From Osmia lignaria lignaria (lineage: Eukaryota > Arthropoda > Insecta > Hymenoptera > Megachilidae): a stretch of 64,000 bases of DNA. A program made the position numbers and the translations under genes. This document shows positions 1 to 12,500 of the stretch, piece by piece. Position 1 is the first letter of the stretch; each line of letters opens with the position of its first letter. The notes below the pieces were generated by a model. The model did not search any database, was not told the DNA's origin, and saw only the letters and a program-made list of their open reading frames with translations. The stretch spans positions 11,121,888 to 11,185,887 of the forward strand of contig NC_135042.1 of assembly GCF_051020975.1 (NCBI RefSeq), written 5' to 3'.

Positions 1-220
1 ACTACAGATCCAACAAGATTGAACATGCCTTTGCTTTCCAGGGGTCTTTCTGTGCCTCGAGAATGAGCGCCATCTGCTCTATCCTAATATCAAAATATAA
101 AACGTAATTTGACGGTAACAGTAAATTGCTGTGATATATCAGCTATACCGGATGAAGAATTCATTATGAAGCCTTTGCTAACGTCACACATTGATTATAA
201 ATTAATTGCAATTGTATTTC

Positions 221-500
221 AAAAAGACCGCCAAAAGGGTTTTTAATTTCGACTGTAGCGCCATCTATCCAAAAACCTCGGAAACTAGTCGGTAAATGGG
301 TTCCGCAGTTTCCGGATAGATGGCGTTAGGATACCCCCGCTTCAGAAGTCGGTAAGTCGGTAAGTCGGTAAGTTGGTAAGTTACCAAAACCGAGAACTAC
401 TGGCGCCATCTATCGAAGAACCGCGGAAACTATTCGGTGAATGGGTTCAGCCGTTTTCGGAGAGATGGCGCTGGGGTACCACCTTTATGGCGGTCTTTTT
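221..500. mobile_element. MITE-like inverted-repeat element with duplicated AGATGGCGC cassette
   Basis: The ends are a perfect 12-bp inverted repeat: AAAAAGACCGCC at 221-232 and GGCGGTCTTTTT at 489-500. Inside are two direct copies of a 69-bp cassette (258-326 and 403-471), about 75% identical. Each cassette begins with GCGCCATCT and ends with AGATGGCGT or AGATGGCGC, so it is itself palindromic at its edges. Between them lies an 8-bp tandem array (348-379, four copies of GTCGGTAA or one-base variants). There is no coding capacity. I could not find a convincing target-site duplication, so calling it a MITE is inference from size and terminal repeats. Confidence 0.5.
348..383 (+). repeat. 8-bp tandem repeat (GTCGGTAA)n
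   Basis: Four adjacent copies are seen: three exact and one GTTGGTAA, followed by a partial unit. A related core (GTCGGTAAATGGG, TTCGGTGAATGGG) occurs inside both 69-bp cassettes, so the array probably expanded from the element's own sequence. Confidence 0.8.
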
Positions 501-1592
501 AAAATAAGCCAAAATTATTAATAAATGTTAATAATTTTCAAAGATTTATAAACACTTTAAAAAACCTAAAGAACGTATGAAGGATTTTGATGTATGTATT
601 TTAAAATATATATTTATTGCGCAGCTGTTTCAGAAACTCCTATAATAACATATACCTATACTAAAAAAATGATTACATCGGTTTTTAGACATAACAAAGT
701 TATAAATTGAAATGTATATAATATTATATAGTATAAATACAATAATGCAATAGAAATCATGAGAAATATTTAATAAAATTATTAATGCAACATTGTATTC
801 ATAGATGGAAGCATTGTTACTATCCACTACTTTCCACAATATGACGAAGAAAATGAGTTCATGAGTAAAAATTAAGTAAAAGTGAACGATTATTTTTCTT
901 CAGCATCTAGTATTGTTACTAAACATATATATATTTATATTTATAAGATAAAAGGTACTTGACCTGGTTATGAAGTACATCAAACCAAAAAGTATTACAA
1001 TTGCAACTAAAGGCAGGTGTATATGATAGGTTAGAGAAATGAAAATTCAATGTTTATAAAATACAATAAAATCTTCATATAAAAAGATTTTATCATGTTA
1101 CAAGAATTATTTATAAAGTTTTGCAGATGCTTACGTTCACATAAAATAGATTTATGCAATGTACTGTTTATTTCAACAATTAATTTATTCAACAGTCAAT
1201 ATTGCTTTTTACAATGCATTTTGTTAATGCCAGATAGCTGCATATTTACTTTCTGACATCTGGAATAGGATATGTATTTTAATCTTGTTATTATAAAGTT
1301 TGCAAGATTTTAAATATGTTTATTTATATTATGGTACAAGGTTTGTTTCTTGAGAATTATTCTTTTTAATGTTTAAAATATGTTATCATTGGATCATTGT
1401 TATGATATTAAAAGCTGATCACATAAGGGTACAGCTGAGCAGCTTTTATGGTGCTAAACATTAAACTTTCATTTACCTAAAAATGCCTTCCTTTTCTTTC
1501 TACCTTTAATATTCTGTTATCCGTTAATTTCTAATACTATGTTAATTTTTTCAGCTGAATATTCTTTATGTCCATGATTGAAAACTGATGCA

Positions 1593-4543
1593 ATGATGAT
1601 GGACCAAGAGGAACATGTCCGTAAATATTTATATATTTCAAATTAGTACCAGAGTTTTTTATTCTGTTCTTTTTCTATTGTAAGATTATTTTTCTAATTA
1701 ATCAATACTTTTAAGAACTTACTTATAATTTAAATGTATATTATTATGTATTTATCGCATGCTTATTATGTTTAATTAAGAATTTATTTTTATAACATTA
1801 TTACACTGCTAGTGTTGAGTTGTGTTTATATTTTTTATGTTTAATGCTTTCTAGCTGTCTCTTGGGTGCTGCTAAATAATTTGCTTTTTTTAATAGCACT
1901 AAGCATAATATAAAACTATAAGAAACGGTAGTAATTTAATTTTATAACAATTTCTTTTTCTTTCTAGTTAATAGAAAAAGATCAACCAAAGTGTTTCACA
2001 CGTTCGGCAGCACGACATCTTCGCCGTAAGCGTTTACACGACGCTCGTAAAGCTGAAAAGCAAAAAGAAAATTTGGTCAAAGACATAGTTGCCGTATCAA
2101 ATCGAGAATTCGCTACTGCAAAAAGCACAGATCAGCCAGAACTTATAACAAAGTCGAAAGCTCGGAGATTGCGAAAAAAGAATAAAGCAAAACAGCTTCA
2201 GAACTGTTGTTCGTATTGTGAATCATATTGCGAAGATTCAGCACTTGTTATTGAACCAATTAATAATCAAGAAGTTGTTAATGATAACGATACGAAAGAT
2301 ATAAAAACGTTAACAAAATCTAAAGCTCAGCAAATACGAAAGGATAATAAAACAGGTTGGATGCAATGCAGCTGTTATTTTTGCTGTGATACATACATTT
2401 CTATTATTGACCCAATTTTGGCGAAATATAGCAAGCCAGAAGAAAACGATTTGAGCCGTTTGACCGAATTAGTAACAGAGTTTAGTATCGTTGATGTTGA
2501 AGCGGAGATGAATCGTGTAGCGGCGGACGGGATATCAAGAAATAGCACGCACAGTACGTGATACTAATCAGGTCATCCCATAAGTAATGCGAGTATACCG
2601 GGAGTAAAATACTCTGTCTAATACTAGTATTTGTATAAATATACTGCTGCTTTTTCTTTACAGAAAACCTTGAACATAATAGCCCAATGATTACATCGTC
2701 TGAAATGACTGACAATAAAGTAAACGTCTCAGAAAAGTCGAGAGAAGAGATTAAGGCTGAACGCGAAGCCAAGAAAGCTGCTAAAGCACTTGCCAAAGCA
2801 AAAGCTAAATCTACCAAAATAGAAAGTAAAGATATTAAACCTGGCAAGGTAGAAAGTGAAGATACTAAATCCGATAAGGTTGAAAATAAAGATACTTCCG
2901 ACAATAAAAGTGTACCTCTTGATAGTAAAAGAAATAAACAAAACAGTGAGATACCCGAGGATCAGGCACCTGCAGAAGGTAGAATCGAAGGTAAAAGTAA
3001 AGCGGAGTTACGAGCTGAGAGAAGAGCAAAACAAGAAGCACAAAGAGCAGCGAAGCAACAGCATTTGGAAGGAAAAAGTAAAGTGAAAAGTAAGGAGGAG
3101 TATAATAATAAATCGGTTAAGCAAATCACTGGTGAAAAAGAAGTTAAAAAGAAAATTGTAACGCCTAAAAAAATTGTCCAGAAAGATAATTCTCATGAGA
3201 TAAATCTCTTTAAACATTTATATCACGAAAGAGAACAAGCTATTGTTGATGTACATTTTGTCAATTCAAGTATACATCCTGCAATAGTCAGGCTAGGTAC
3301 ACAGTATGAAAATAAAGTGATCGTTGGCAGTAATGCAAGATGTGTTGCACTGTTGGCCACTGTAAAACAACTTATTCAGGATTTCGAACGACCATCGCAA
3401 GCTGATTTTATTAGGGGTCTTGAAGCAACTTTACAAGAATCTATAGCATACTTGCATCATTGTAGGCCATTAGCTGTTTCTATGCAAAATGCATTGAGAC
3501 ACTTAAAATGGCAAATGACACAATTATCTGCTGCATTGTCTGATATAGATGTAAGTAATATTTTCAATTAAACGCATTTCTGTAAAACGCATATTTTGAA
3601 AATTTAATATAAAACGGTATTATTTAGGCAAAAAATAAATTAATTAATGCAATAGATACTTATATTCTTGAACAAATACAACTTGCCGATAAGGCAATAT
3701 CAATAACCATTCAAACAAAAATATCCAATGGAGATGTTATTCTTACTTATGGCTAGTGAGTGTTCAGACATTTTTTAAAATGTTTTTATGCGTTTTATAC
3801 ATTGGTATTGGTAACACAACCGCTATTACTTTTAGTTCATCGTTGATTCATAAAATACTGTTAGACGCTCACACGGCGGGAAAGCAATTCCGAGTTATTG
3901 TTGTCGATGGAAGACCATGGCTCGAAGGAAAAGAACAACTTAGACGGTTAGCAAAAAGTGGAATCGAATGCTCATACATTTTAATCAATGCTTTAAGTTA
4001 TGTAATGCCGGAAGTAAGTATTATCGGCACTGATCTTTTCTAACTTTAGATGAAACTTATGATATCACGACCAATAATAATATTGTTTATAAATAGGTAA
4101 GTAAAGTTTTTCTTGGTGCTCATGCGATATTAGCCAACGGCGCTGTAATGTCGAGAGTTGGTACTGCTCAAGTTGCTTTAATGGCAAGAGCCTTTAATAT
4201 CCCTGTATTAGTAGCCTGTGAAACTCACAAATCTTGTGAACGAGTGCAAACAGATTCTATAGTCTACAATGAATTAGGTAAGTAAAAGAAATGAATATCC
4301 GTTTCTTTTTAAATAACTATTTCTACGTTTATAGGGAATGCAGATGAACTCGCACAAGTCTATGAAACTGGAACGAAGAAATCGTTACTTGCAAATTGGA
4401 AGACTAGAAAGTCATTGAATCTTTTAAATATCACGTACGATGTTACGCCAGCTGATTTGGTAACAGCTGTGGTCACAGAATTGGCTATTTTACCATGCAC
4501 TAGTGTTCCTGTGATTTTAAGAATCAAACCATCGGAAATTTAA
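1593..4543 (+). CDS. EIF2B4: Translation initiation factor eIF2B subunit delta
   Basis: Delta subunit of the guanine-nucleotide exchange factor for eIF2; in this family it helps sense phosphorylated eIF2 in the cytoplasm. Exons: 1593-1620, 1975-2553, 2664-3550, 3628-3755, 3836-4013, 4097-4277, 4335-4543, giving 729 residues. The C-terminal half is the conserved eIF2B alpha/beta/delta regulatory fold, from EINLFKHLYHERE through GNADELAQVYETG to the stop. The long N-terminus is lysine/arginine-rich with repeated K-S-K-A-x-x-x-R blocks, typical of delta subunits. It also carries two cysteine clusters (CCSYC, CSCYFC) that look unusual. The 28-nt first exon (MMMDQEEHV) is the weakest part: it joins in frame only if the acceptor at 1974 is used rather than the one at 1967. 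AATAAA is at 4751. Confidence 0.93.
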
Positions 4544-5049
4544 ATGATAGTGCTTAGAAACAATGTCTGTTACACCCTCATAATATTGAAATATAAACAT
4601 ACAACTTTTTAAACGATCCTATAAGCTTATTTTAGTGAATCTTTTATTTGTAACTGTATTTCAAAGAAATGTCCGCTGTTTTTTTATCTATGTTTTTCGA
4701 AGAAATTAATTTATACGTTATCATTATACAGCAATTGTTGTATACTTTGAAATAAATTCGTAAAATGTAAGCTGCGAAAAAAAGTATGCGGTGGTATATT
4801 TAACCAAGTTGAAAATAAAAAAAAAAGAGAGAAAATCGATTGAACTAAAATTTAATAAATTCAAAAGAACTTTCTAAACAATCCAGTAGATTTTGACGTA
4901 TACATATACATAGATGTATCCTAATGAGAAAAAATCCCACGACTGCGCATCACTGTTTGGAGGATCTGTAAATACGATATGTTACAAACGTAAGTCAAAA
5001 TATATAAATCATTTGAAACAGTATTAAAATTACTATTTTTTCTTTAAAA
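4544..5049. other. Intergenic: 3' UTR of eIF2B-delta and promoter of TAB1
   Basis: AT-rich. It contains a poly(A) signal (AATAAA at 4751-4756) for the upstream gene and a short 5' leader for the downstream one. I see no other gene. Confidence 0.6.
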
Positions 5050-6814
5050 ATGCCAACTAGGGCAGAACGCCCTAATTTAATACCTTTCCAGGACACCCAG
5101 TTCAGTTGGACGGATGATTTACCAGTATGTAAACAGTCGGGTGCGTAGTGATTCACTCGTATAACCTAAAGGATGAACATGGTAATATTTCCTAAATATA
5201 TCTATAGGCGTAGGATTTTCTACGAATCAAATTTATCGCGAGGATGGATATAGACAAGAAGAACATCCGTTTGAAGATTGTAGCTTTCATTGTCGTTATG
5301 ATGATTCAACATTTCTTTATGGAGTATTTGATGGTCACGAAGGGACAAAGGTTGCAAACTTTGCTATGCAGCGAATGGCTGCTGAAATTTTACTTGGACA
5401 GTTGAATGGTAAATCCAGTGATGAAGAAATCAAAGAAGTTCTTAGGTAACAGAATACAACAAAAATTAATTCAAATTATATTTAATAAAGCGCTTATCAT
5501 AGGAAATTATTGTAGGCAGGCATTTATAGCTGTTGAAAGAGGATACCTAGACTCCATTGGAGACCTTTTGGCTGAAAGAGCTAGCTTACAGTTTGATATA
5601 CCGGATGGGTTAAATTCCTATGAAACATATCAAAAGTTTCCTCACTTGGTTAGTTGACTCGGCTTAATAATGATTTTAGAAACCTATAAATATTATTTAT
5701 GAGTTTTTTTTTTTTTATACAGGTTGATAAATTAAATGCACTAAACTGTGAATTGTCAGCAGGAACTAGTGCAGTTTTAACTCTTATATACAGTGGAAAG
5801 TTGTATGTTGCAAATGTTGGTGATAGTAGAGCTTTATTATGTAAAACAGATAGTAATCAAGTTCTAAGGGTTGTACAATTAAGCGTGGACCATGATTTGA
5901 GGAACGAAGATGAATTACTAAGATTGTCTCATTTAGGACTAGACATTGATTCCATAAGACAGGGTAATTTAATAAAGTTATACACAATAATCTCTCACTA
6001 CAGCCCTGTAACTAGTCAGCGACGAAATATTTTATAATAATTGAATTTAAAGGATCTCATCTTGGTAATCAAGAAAATACACGTTGTCTTGGAAACTATC
6101 TCGTCAAAGGAGGATACAAAGAATTCGAAGAATTAGCCTCTGCTGCGGCCGAACCAGTTATCGCTGAACCTGAAATTCATGGAGGAATAGAGCTTGATGA
6201 TTCTTGCAAATTTTTGTTGCTTATGTCTCGAGGTCTTTATAAATCACTAGAAGAAGTAACTGGAGTAGATCAAGTTAATATAAAATTGATTAATTTTGCA
6301 GTTCAAGAGGTATAAAACAATTGAAATATTGATTGATAACAATTCGATTAATTAATTAATTAACTTTTAGTTTCAGGTGCAGTCCACTTTGACTGGAGTT
6401 GCTCAAGCTGTTGTAGATAAAGTTGTAAGAATTCATCATGACATTAATATGAGCAATTCTAAAAGTACAGTCACTACCGGTAAACGAGACGATATAACTC
6501 TTCTCGTACGGAATTTCAACTTCCCACTTCCTCATGCGTTGAAAAGTCCAACTAATCAGTCAGTTAGATTTAATCCAATTGTAGAATCTGCTCCGCCAAC
6601 AACAACGTCAGAGACTTATTCGAGTACGGGTATCGCGGAAGAGAATTCAGATATGTCAACTGAATCCTCGTCTACATCAGACATGTATCCTCCTGGTGCA
6701 AGACCAACAAACAGAAATGCTAGAATCAAGCCTTATGTTAATTTCTCAGACTACTATGAAAATGTTGAGAGAAGACGTCGGGAGGGAACGTTACCTGAAG
6801 GTATTAATTTTTAG
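5050..6814 (+). CDS. TAB1: TAB1, TAK1-binding PP2C-like pseudophosphatase
   Basis: Activating partner of the kinase TAK1 in IMD/JNK-type stress and immune signalling. Exons: 5050-5140, 5208-5445, 5516-5648, 5723-5963, 6053-6309, 6377-6814 (465 residues; the last exon could begin at 6371, adding FQ). PP2C landmarks are present: GVFDGHEG (D72, G73, H74), the core GTSAVLTLIYSGKLYVANVGDS, and GKRDDITLLV near the end of the fold. As in other TAB1 proteins the catalytic metal ligands appear incomplete, so it should be a pseudophosphatase. A Ser/Thr-rich linker leads to a C-terminal motif, PYVNFSDYYENVERRR, matching the TAK1-binding helix (PYVDFAEFYRLW in vertebrates). Start chosen as the first ATG, with family-like length. 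Confidence 0.92.
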
Positions 6815-7013
6815 TATGATTATACGTTAAGTGTAAAATATATTTATAAATTAAAACATTATTTGTACATACATAGTGTCTTTGTATATGTGACTTTTAA
6901 ATAAGAATTAAAAATACAAATCACCTTGTAAATGAACAAAAATATGCTTGATAATAGATTTCGCGTTAACAATTCATAATTTGAAGGTTGATCATCTCGA
7001 GTATTTCAAAAGT

Positions 7014-8857
7014 TTACAAATACTTTGTTGGATTAGTTTTAAGTCTTTCGTATGCTGCTTTCTCAAGACATTCTCTGTGATCAGGGTGAGCAATTTGAAT
7101 CAGTGCATTCACTCTTTGTCGTAATGTTTTACCAAAAAGTTGAGCTACTCCATGTTCGGTAACTATATAATGGGCGTGTGCTCTTGTTACTACAATTCCA
7201 CCACCTGTTTAACAACAAATGATTTTTAGTATAAACTGAACAAGATATCTTGTTACGTAAATTTAATTTCGTAATTTCGTACCGAGTTTAATTACAGGCT
7301 GGATTTTACTTTCTCCCTTGCTGGTAACCGAGGGGAATGCAATTATAGCTTTTCCTCGACCATCTTGACCCAACGCAGCACCTCGAGTAAAATCAAGTTG
7401 CCCTCCAAAACCAGAATACAATTTACAGCCTAAACTATCGGAACATATTTGACCAGTGATATCCATTTCTATGCATGAATTAATAGCAGTCATTTTTGGT
7501 TGTTGCGATATTACACGTGGATCGTTCACGTAATTGATGGCAAGCATTTCTATATAAGTAAATATTTTTATAAAGTTAAGAAAAATACTTTTAAATATTA
7601 TAAATGTGGTTAAGAAGTTACACATTCAACACACCTACGAAAGGATTATTATGTAAAAAGTCATACACTCTTTTGGTACCGATAGCCAAAGAAGTGACCA
7701 TACGTCCTCTATGTTTAATTTTCATTCTGTTTGAAATATTTCCCCTTTCCGCAAGATCTACCATTGTGTCGCCAAAAATTTCCGTGTGTACACCAAGATC
7801 TTTGTGATTGGCAAGAGAGCAAAGAACAGAATCAGGTATATTCCCAATACCAAGCTGTAAAGTTGCTCCATCATCCACCAGTCTTGTTGCTATGATCTTG
7901 CCAATTTCTTGTTCAATTTCATTAGGTGGAGTACTACTGGCTACGCATGGTAAAGGACAATTATATTTTACTGCCCAATCAATATGACTAGAATGAATGA
8001 CCGAATCTCCGAATGATCTTGGCATGTGTTCGTTGACTTGGGCTGGGTGAGAAAAAATATTATTTTCATTTCATAAAATTGCTAACAACTATTAAATGCC
8101 TATTACTTACCAATGATAACTTTGGCTGTACTAAGAGCAGCACGCGTGCAATCCACGCTTACACCTAAAGAGCAGAAACCTCGGGCATCCGGGGAGCTGA
8201 CGTGAATCAAAGCGACATCAGGAACGATTCTTGATTCATAAAAAAGTTTCGGTACTTCGTGGAGAAATATTGGGATATAATCCGCTCTGCCTTCGTTCAC
8301 AGCCTCCCGAAGATTCGCTCCGATATAAAAACTTATGGATCTGAAGTGCTCTGAAATATATAATTGTTACCCAAGATTAATTTTAATCTTGACTAATTCG
8401 ACTGATTTGTTACGTTCACGATAATCATAGAATGTCGTACTCTCAAATTCAGGACTTGCAAATGGTGCATCTCCTTCGAGACCCATATGAATCAATCGTA
8501 CTCCACGCAAATTATTGCAAACACCATGCTCGGTCATGGCACGTATCAGTTCATTAGGTGTTGCTGCACCTCCTTGGATAAAAACTAAATGCTCTGAAAT
8601 AATGAATTTAGGGTAATCGAGAGTCTCTTTAATTATAGATTAATATTAATATTGTATTTGACGAACCAAAAGTCACAAACATAAATACCTGAATTTATAA
8701 TTTTCACTGCGTCTTCGACGCAAACCCATCGTGGACATCGTTTCAAGGGTTGTAAAGGTTCTCGTAATACGTATCTAACGCCAATATTAAACGGATTTTT
8801 TGGTATAATTTTCGAGAATGTTGACTCTAAATTTCGACGAAAATTAAGACTAAACAT
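7014..8857 (-). CDS. Acetyl-CoA hydrolase / 4-hydroxybutyrate CoA-transferase family, paralog A
   Basis: Family I CoA-transferase fold, expected to move CoA between short-chain acids or hydrolyse acetyl-CoA; the exact substrate cannot be read from sequence. Exons (-): 8689-8857, 8414-8593, 8111-8350, 7635-8042, 7283-7549, 7014-7204; 484 residues. The first 30 residues are rich in Arg/Lys/Ser with one acidic residue, consistent with a mitochondrial presequence. Family landmarks: GLEGDAP, GRADYIPIFLHEVP, GFCSLGVSVDCTRAA, GATLQLGIGNIPD, GVHTEIFGD (E284 is the likely catalytic glutamate) and YSGFGGQLDFTRGAA. It lies downstream of and parallel to paralog B, with matching intron positions and phases. 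Relative to B it has a longer insertion (TTFYDYREN) before HFRSISF. Confidence 0.9.
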
Positions 8858-9568
8858 CTCGACGGAAAATGTATGGACACGTCAAATAATAATTATCCAA
8901 AAATATCTGTCGGTACTTGATTAACGATAAAATATATATATCAAATACAGTAAAATTTAGATGACACATAATCTAAAAGATTTCTTTAGTTTCAAATATC
9001 AGTTAACATCAGATCACATTAGATTCGTTGCCATCTCCACGATAAGTATTTGAACGTCGCATTTGGCGGCATTCGATTTTTCAGTTTTTCGCTATACAGT
9101 AAAACAGGTAGACAAATAATCATGATGAAATATACACATTTCATTTTTAATTTACTGATTCAAATGCCATATACTTCCAATCGTTACAGTAATTGCATTG
9201 TACAGAGGAACGTTTCTTAAATTTCATATAAAATTAATTCATTGTTATTATACACCGTTTCAGCGATATTCTTAACGTTGAATACTTATTTAAACTAAAA
9301 GATTCTTTTTTAATTTTCAAAAGCTAGTATGTCTCGTTCGTTTAAAATAAAATTAATAATATTCTTAATCGGCTTTTTTTTTTTTCTCCTCGAATCTATA
9401 TTATTCTTTTCTTGGCAAGAAAAAAAAAAAAAAAAAAAAACAGTTACATGAAATCAAGAAATATTTATGGTAGTTGTTTTCAAACGCAGATCGACGTTAC
9501 GCGCGTATTAACAACTATTGCAAAATGCTATTAGAAATATCCTTTGCGTGTGGCTTTTTTAGAAATGC
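8858..9568. other. Spacer between the two CoA-transferase genes
   Basis: AT-rich with a poly(A) run at about 9420-9440. It should hold the promoter of paralog A and the 3' UTR of paralog B (both on the minus strand). No further gene is seen. Confidence 0.6.
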
Positions 9569-12500
9569 TTATGGCGCTGGCATTACGTGCAGACGTTCAA
9601 ATGCTGATTTTTCCAATGCTTCTCTGTGATCGGGATGGGCAACTTGAATCAGTTCGTACGCTCGTTGTTGAAGATTTTTACCAAACAAACTAGCAATTCC
9701 ATGCTCTGTGACCACGAAACGAACGACTGCTCTGTTCGTAACGACACCAGCACCTTCGAACGATAAGTATAAATTAATATCGAATAGTTCCTCTTTAAGA
9801 ATAGTTTTAACATACCTAATTTTAAGACTGGTTGAATTTTGCTAACACCTTTCGAAGTAACAGATTGTAACGCAATGATAGGCTTTCCGCAATGGTCGTC
9901 GCTGATCGCTGCACCTGTGATGAAGTCTAATTGTCCACCAAATCCGGAATACATTTTAGTTCCAATACTGTCGGAACAAATTTGACCAGTGATATCAACT
10001 TCAATACAGGAATTGATGGCTGTCATGTTTGGTTGCTTCGCTACTATCTTTGGATTATTCACGTAATTCACTACCAGCATTTCTGTAACCAATAATTCAT
10101 ATATTATTTTTCCATTGAATTTAATTGAACAAATAAAATGGACTTACCAATGAAAGGATTGTTGTGCATAAAGTCGTACAATTTTTGTGAACCAACGCAG
10201 AACGAGCCAACGATCCTGCCTTTGTGCATTGTCTTACGATTATTCGTGATACATCCCTTGTTTACCAGATCTACTACACCATCGCTAAACATTTCACTAT
10301 GAATTCCAAGGTCTTTGTGATTGCCAAGAAGCGACAGCACCGCGTCCGGTATGCTACCGATACCCATTTGCAAGGTAGCTCCATCTCCTACTAAATTCTC
10401 AGCGATATATTTACCGATTTGCTGTTCTTCTTTCGAAGGTGTTTTTACAGGATGTACCGGAAGTTGAACGTGGTGTTCCACGGCGAAATCCAAATGACTT
10501 ACATGAATGATGGCATCGCCAAATGTTCTTGGCATGTGCTTGTTCACCAATGCTGTAAGCGGTCGATTAAAAATAAGTTCTTCAAGAAAAAGTCAACAAG
10601 CATTTTTATAATAATTTAAGTAAGAATGAATTTGAAAATTTACCTACGATGTGTTTTGATTTACTCGCGGCAGCTCTTACGCAGTCTACGCTAGTACCGA
10701 GCGAACAGAATCCTTTGTCATCAGGGGGTGATACGTGTATAAGACTGATGTCTGGTTTAACGTATCCTTCGTCGAACACTCGTGGAATCTCGTGTAAGAA
10801 TATTGGAATGCAGTCAGCGTGACCTGCCTGAACAGCCGGTCTTACGTTGCCCCCGATAAAGAAGCTGATAGACCTGAAATGTTCTGTATGCAAAGCGTCA
10901 TAATCCATAAACGTACAACCATGCTTACGTAATCAAATTATAAAATTTTGGTACTCTGAGAAGATACGTCCCACACTTGAAAAGGGGAACTTCCCGCGTA
11001 TCTCTCTCCGAGATTTCGCATATTGATAAATCGTGTCATTACGAACCTACTTATACAGATACGTCGCTTTGAGCATACAAATTTACAAGTATAATCTCCG
11101 TTACTCGCGATATAAATATATTACGGGTAGAAAAAAAAGTAAAAAGGATAAAAATGAAATTCGTCCACGTGGATTTGAACTGGCGCCCAAACAGAAGGTA
11201 TTTCTTTATCAGCTTATCATCTAACAGGCGATGTAGATTTCCTGAAAACTTTAATTCTCTAGATTTGCTGTCGTACATACATGTATAGAGTAATTGGTAA
11301 TAACATGATCTATCAAAATCTCACTTAAATCTCCTTGTTGAAAGGGATTAGATGTTATCTTCGATAAAGCGTACCGCAAATAAAAGCGATCGATCAACGA
11401 GATTGCGATAACGTACTTGCCATTTCCGGTTTTGCGTATGGAGCTGGGCCTTCTAGATGCATATGATACAATCGTACATTCCTAACGTCGCATCGTACAC
11501 CATAATCAGTCATTGCCCTTAATAATTCGACCGGCGTCGCTGCCGCTCCCTGAACGAATACCGCTTGATCTGCAAAACAAAATTAGCAATAATAATTATT
11601 CATTTGATTCTGACTAGGAAAAAAGAAGTAAACATGGGTATATATTTTGCACGATTTATTTCTGTAACTGGGTCATAAATGATCCTGTATCTGCTATGCG
11701 AAGGTTAAATAGTATGGTAATATTTAACATTCATTCCCTTCGGTAAATTCATTCTTTGGCTGAATAGGTGGGTCAACCTTGACCTTTGCGGTCCCTCCAT
11801 TTGGCAGAAAAAGAATCCATTTGAATCGAATACACGAGACACGCTGCTGTAACGTTAATAAAATTTTTAGCTAAGATTTTTATTTTATTTATATCATATA
11901 GAGAGGCTGAATTGAAATAATGTTCATCAGCAAAGATATTCAGCCGCATAGTTGCATGTTTACGTATGCGTTTCGAGGTCAATGTTTCTCGTGGTGTTCT
12001 ATATTCGACAGTTCTAGCTCGGTAAACAAGTGTTTTAATAATAAATTTCTTTCATTCGAATTCGATCATCTCCGATATTACGTAATACCTAACATCGATT
12101 AGAATCGATGTAACTTTGGTTCGCGATTCAAATGATAATCACTTAATTGTCTACATTAGTAACGCATTAACTTTTAAACGGATGCAACGATAACGAAAGC
12201 TAAGTACTTGCTATGATTATAACGATCGCATATATAGAACAATGATCGTTTTGTGCAACAAAAGGCATCGTCATGAAAGGCGATACGTTTTATCATCCTT
12301 GGCGTATCTGATTCACCGTTAATCAGAAGTCATGTTGTATTCCCAATAATTCTACGATTTTCAATCAATAATATATTAATAATAAAACAATCCTTACGTT
12401 ATTGGGTTATTTACCAAAACGAGCCTTCGTCATTGTTTATTTTTATTCGTCATAATAAGATAATTTTATTGATTGAATGAGACTGGAAAACGTTAAAAAA

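Larger units (their letters stand above)
1..1592. other. Gene-poor left end
   Basis: I see no convincing coding exon here. The short open frames lack similarity and splice context. The stretch holds the inverted-repeat element at 221-500, one further GCGCCATCT site at 67-75, and AT-rich DNA. A probable 3' splice site near 1553 (T-rich run, then CAG) suggests that an untranslated 5' exon of the downstream eIF2B-delta gene lies somewhere upstream. Confidence 0.6.

Noticed and set aside
630..839. 69-codon open frame on the minus strand
   Set aside because: AT-rich, hydrophobic low-complexity translation with no splice or similarity support.
2482..3217. Minus-strand open frames opposite the eIF2B-delta N-terminus
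   Set aside because: They are antisense shadows of the Lys/Glu/Ala-rich coding exon.
11033..11278. Segment with a tRNA-like look in intron 2 of CoA-transferase B
   Set aside because: Clear A- and B-box sequences and a cloverleaf could not be assembled.
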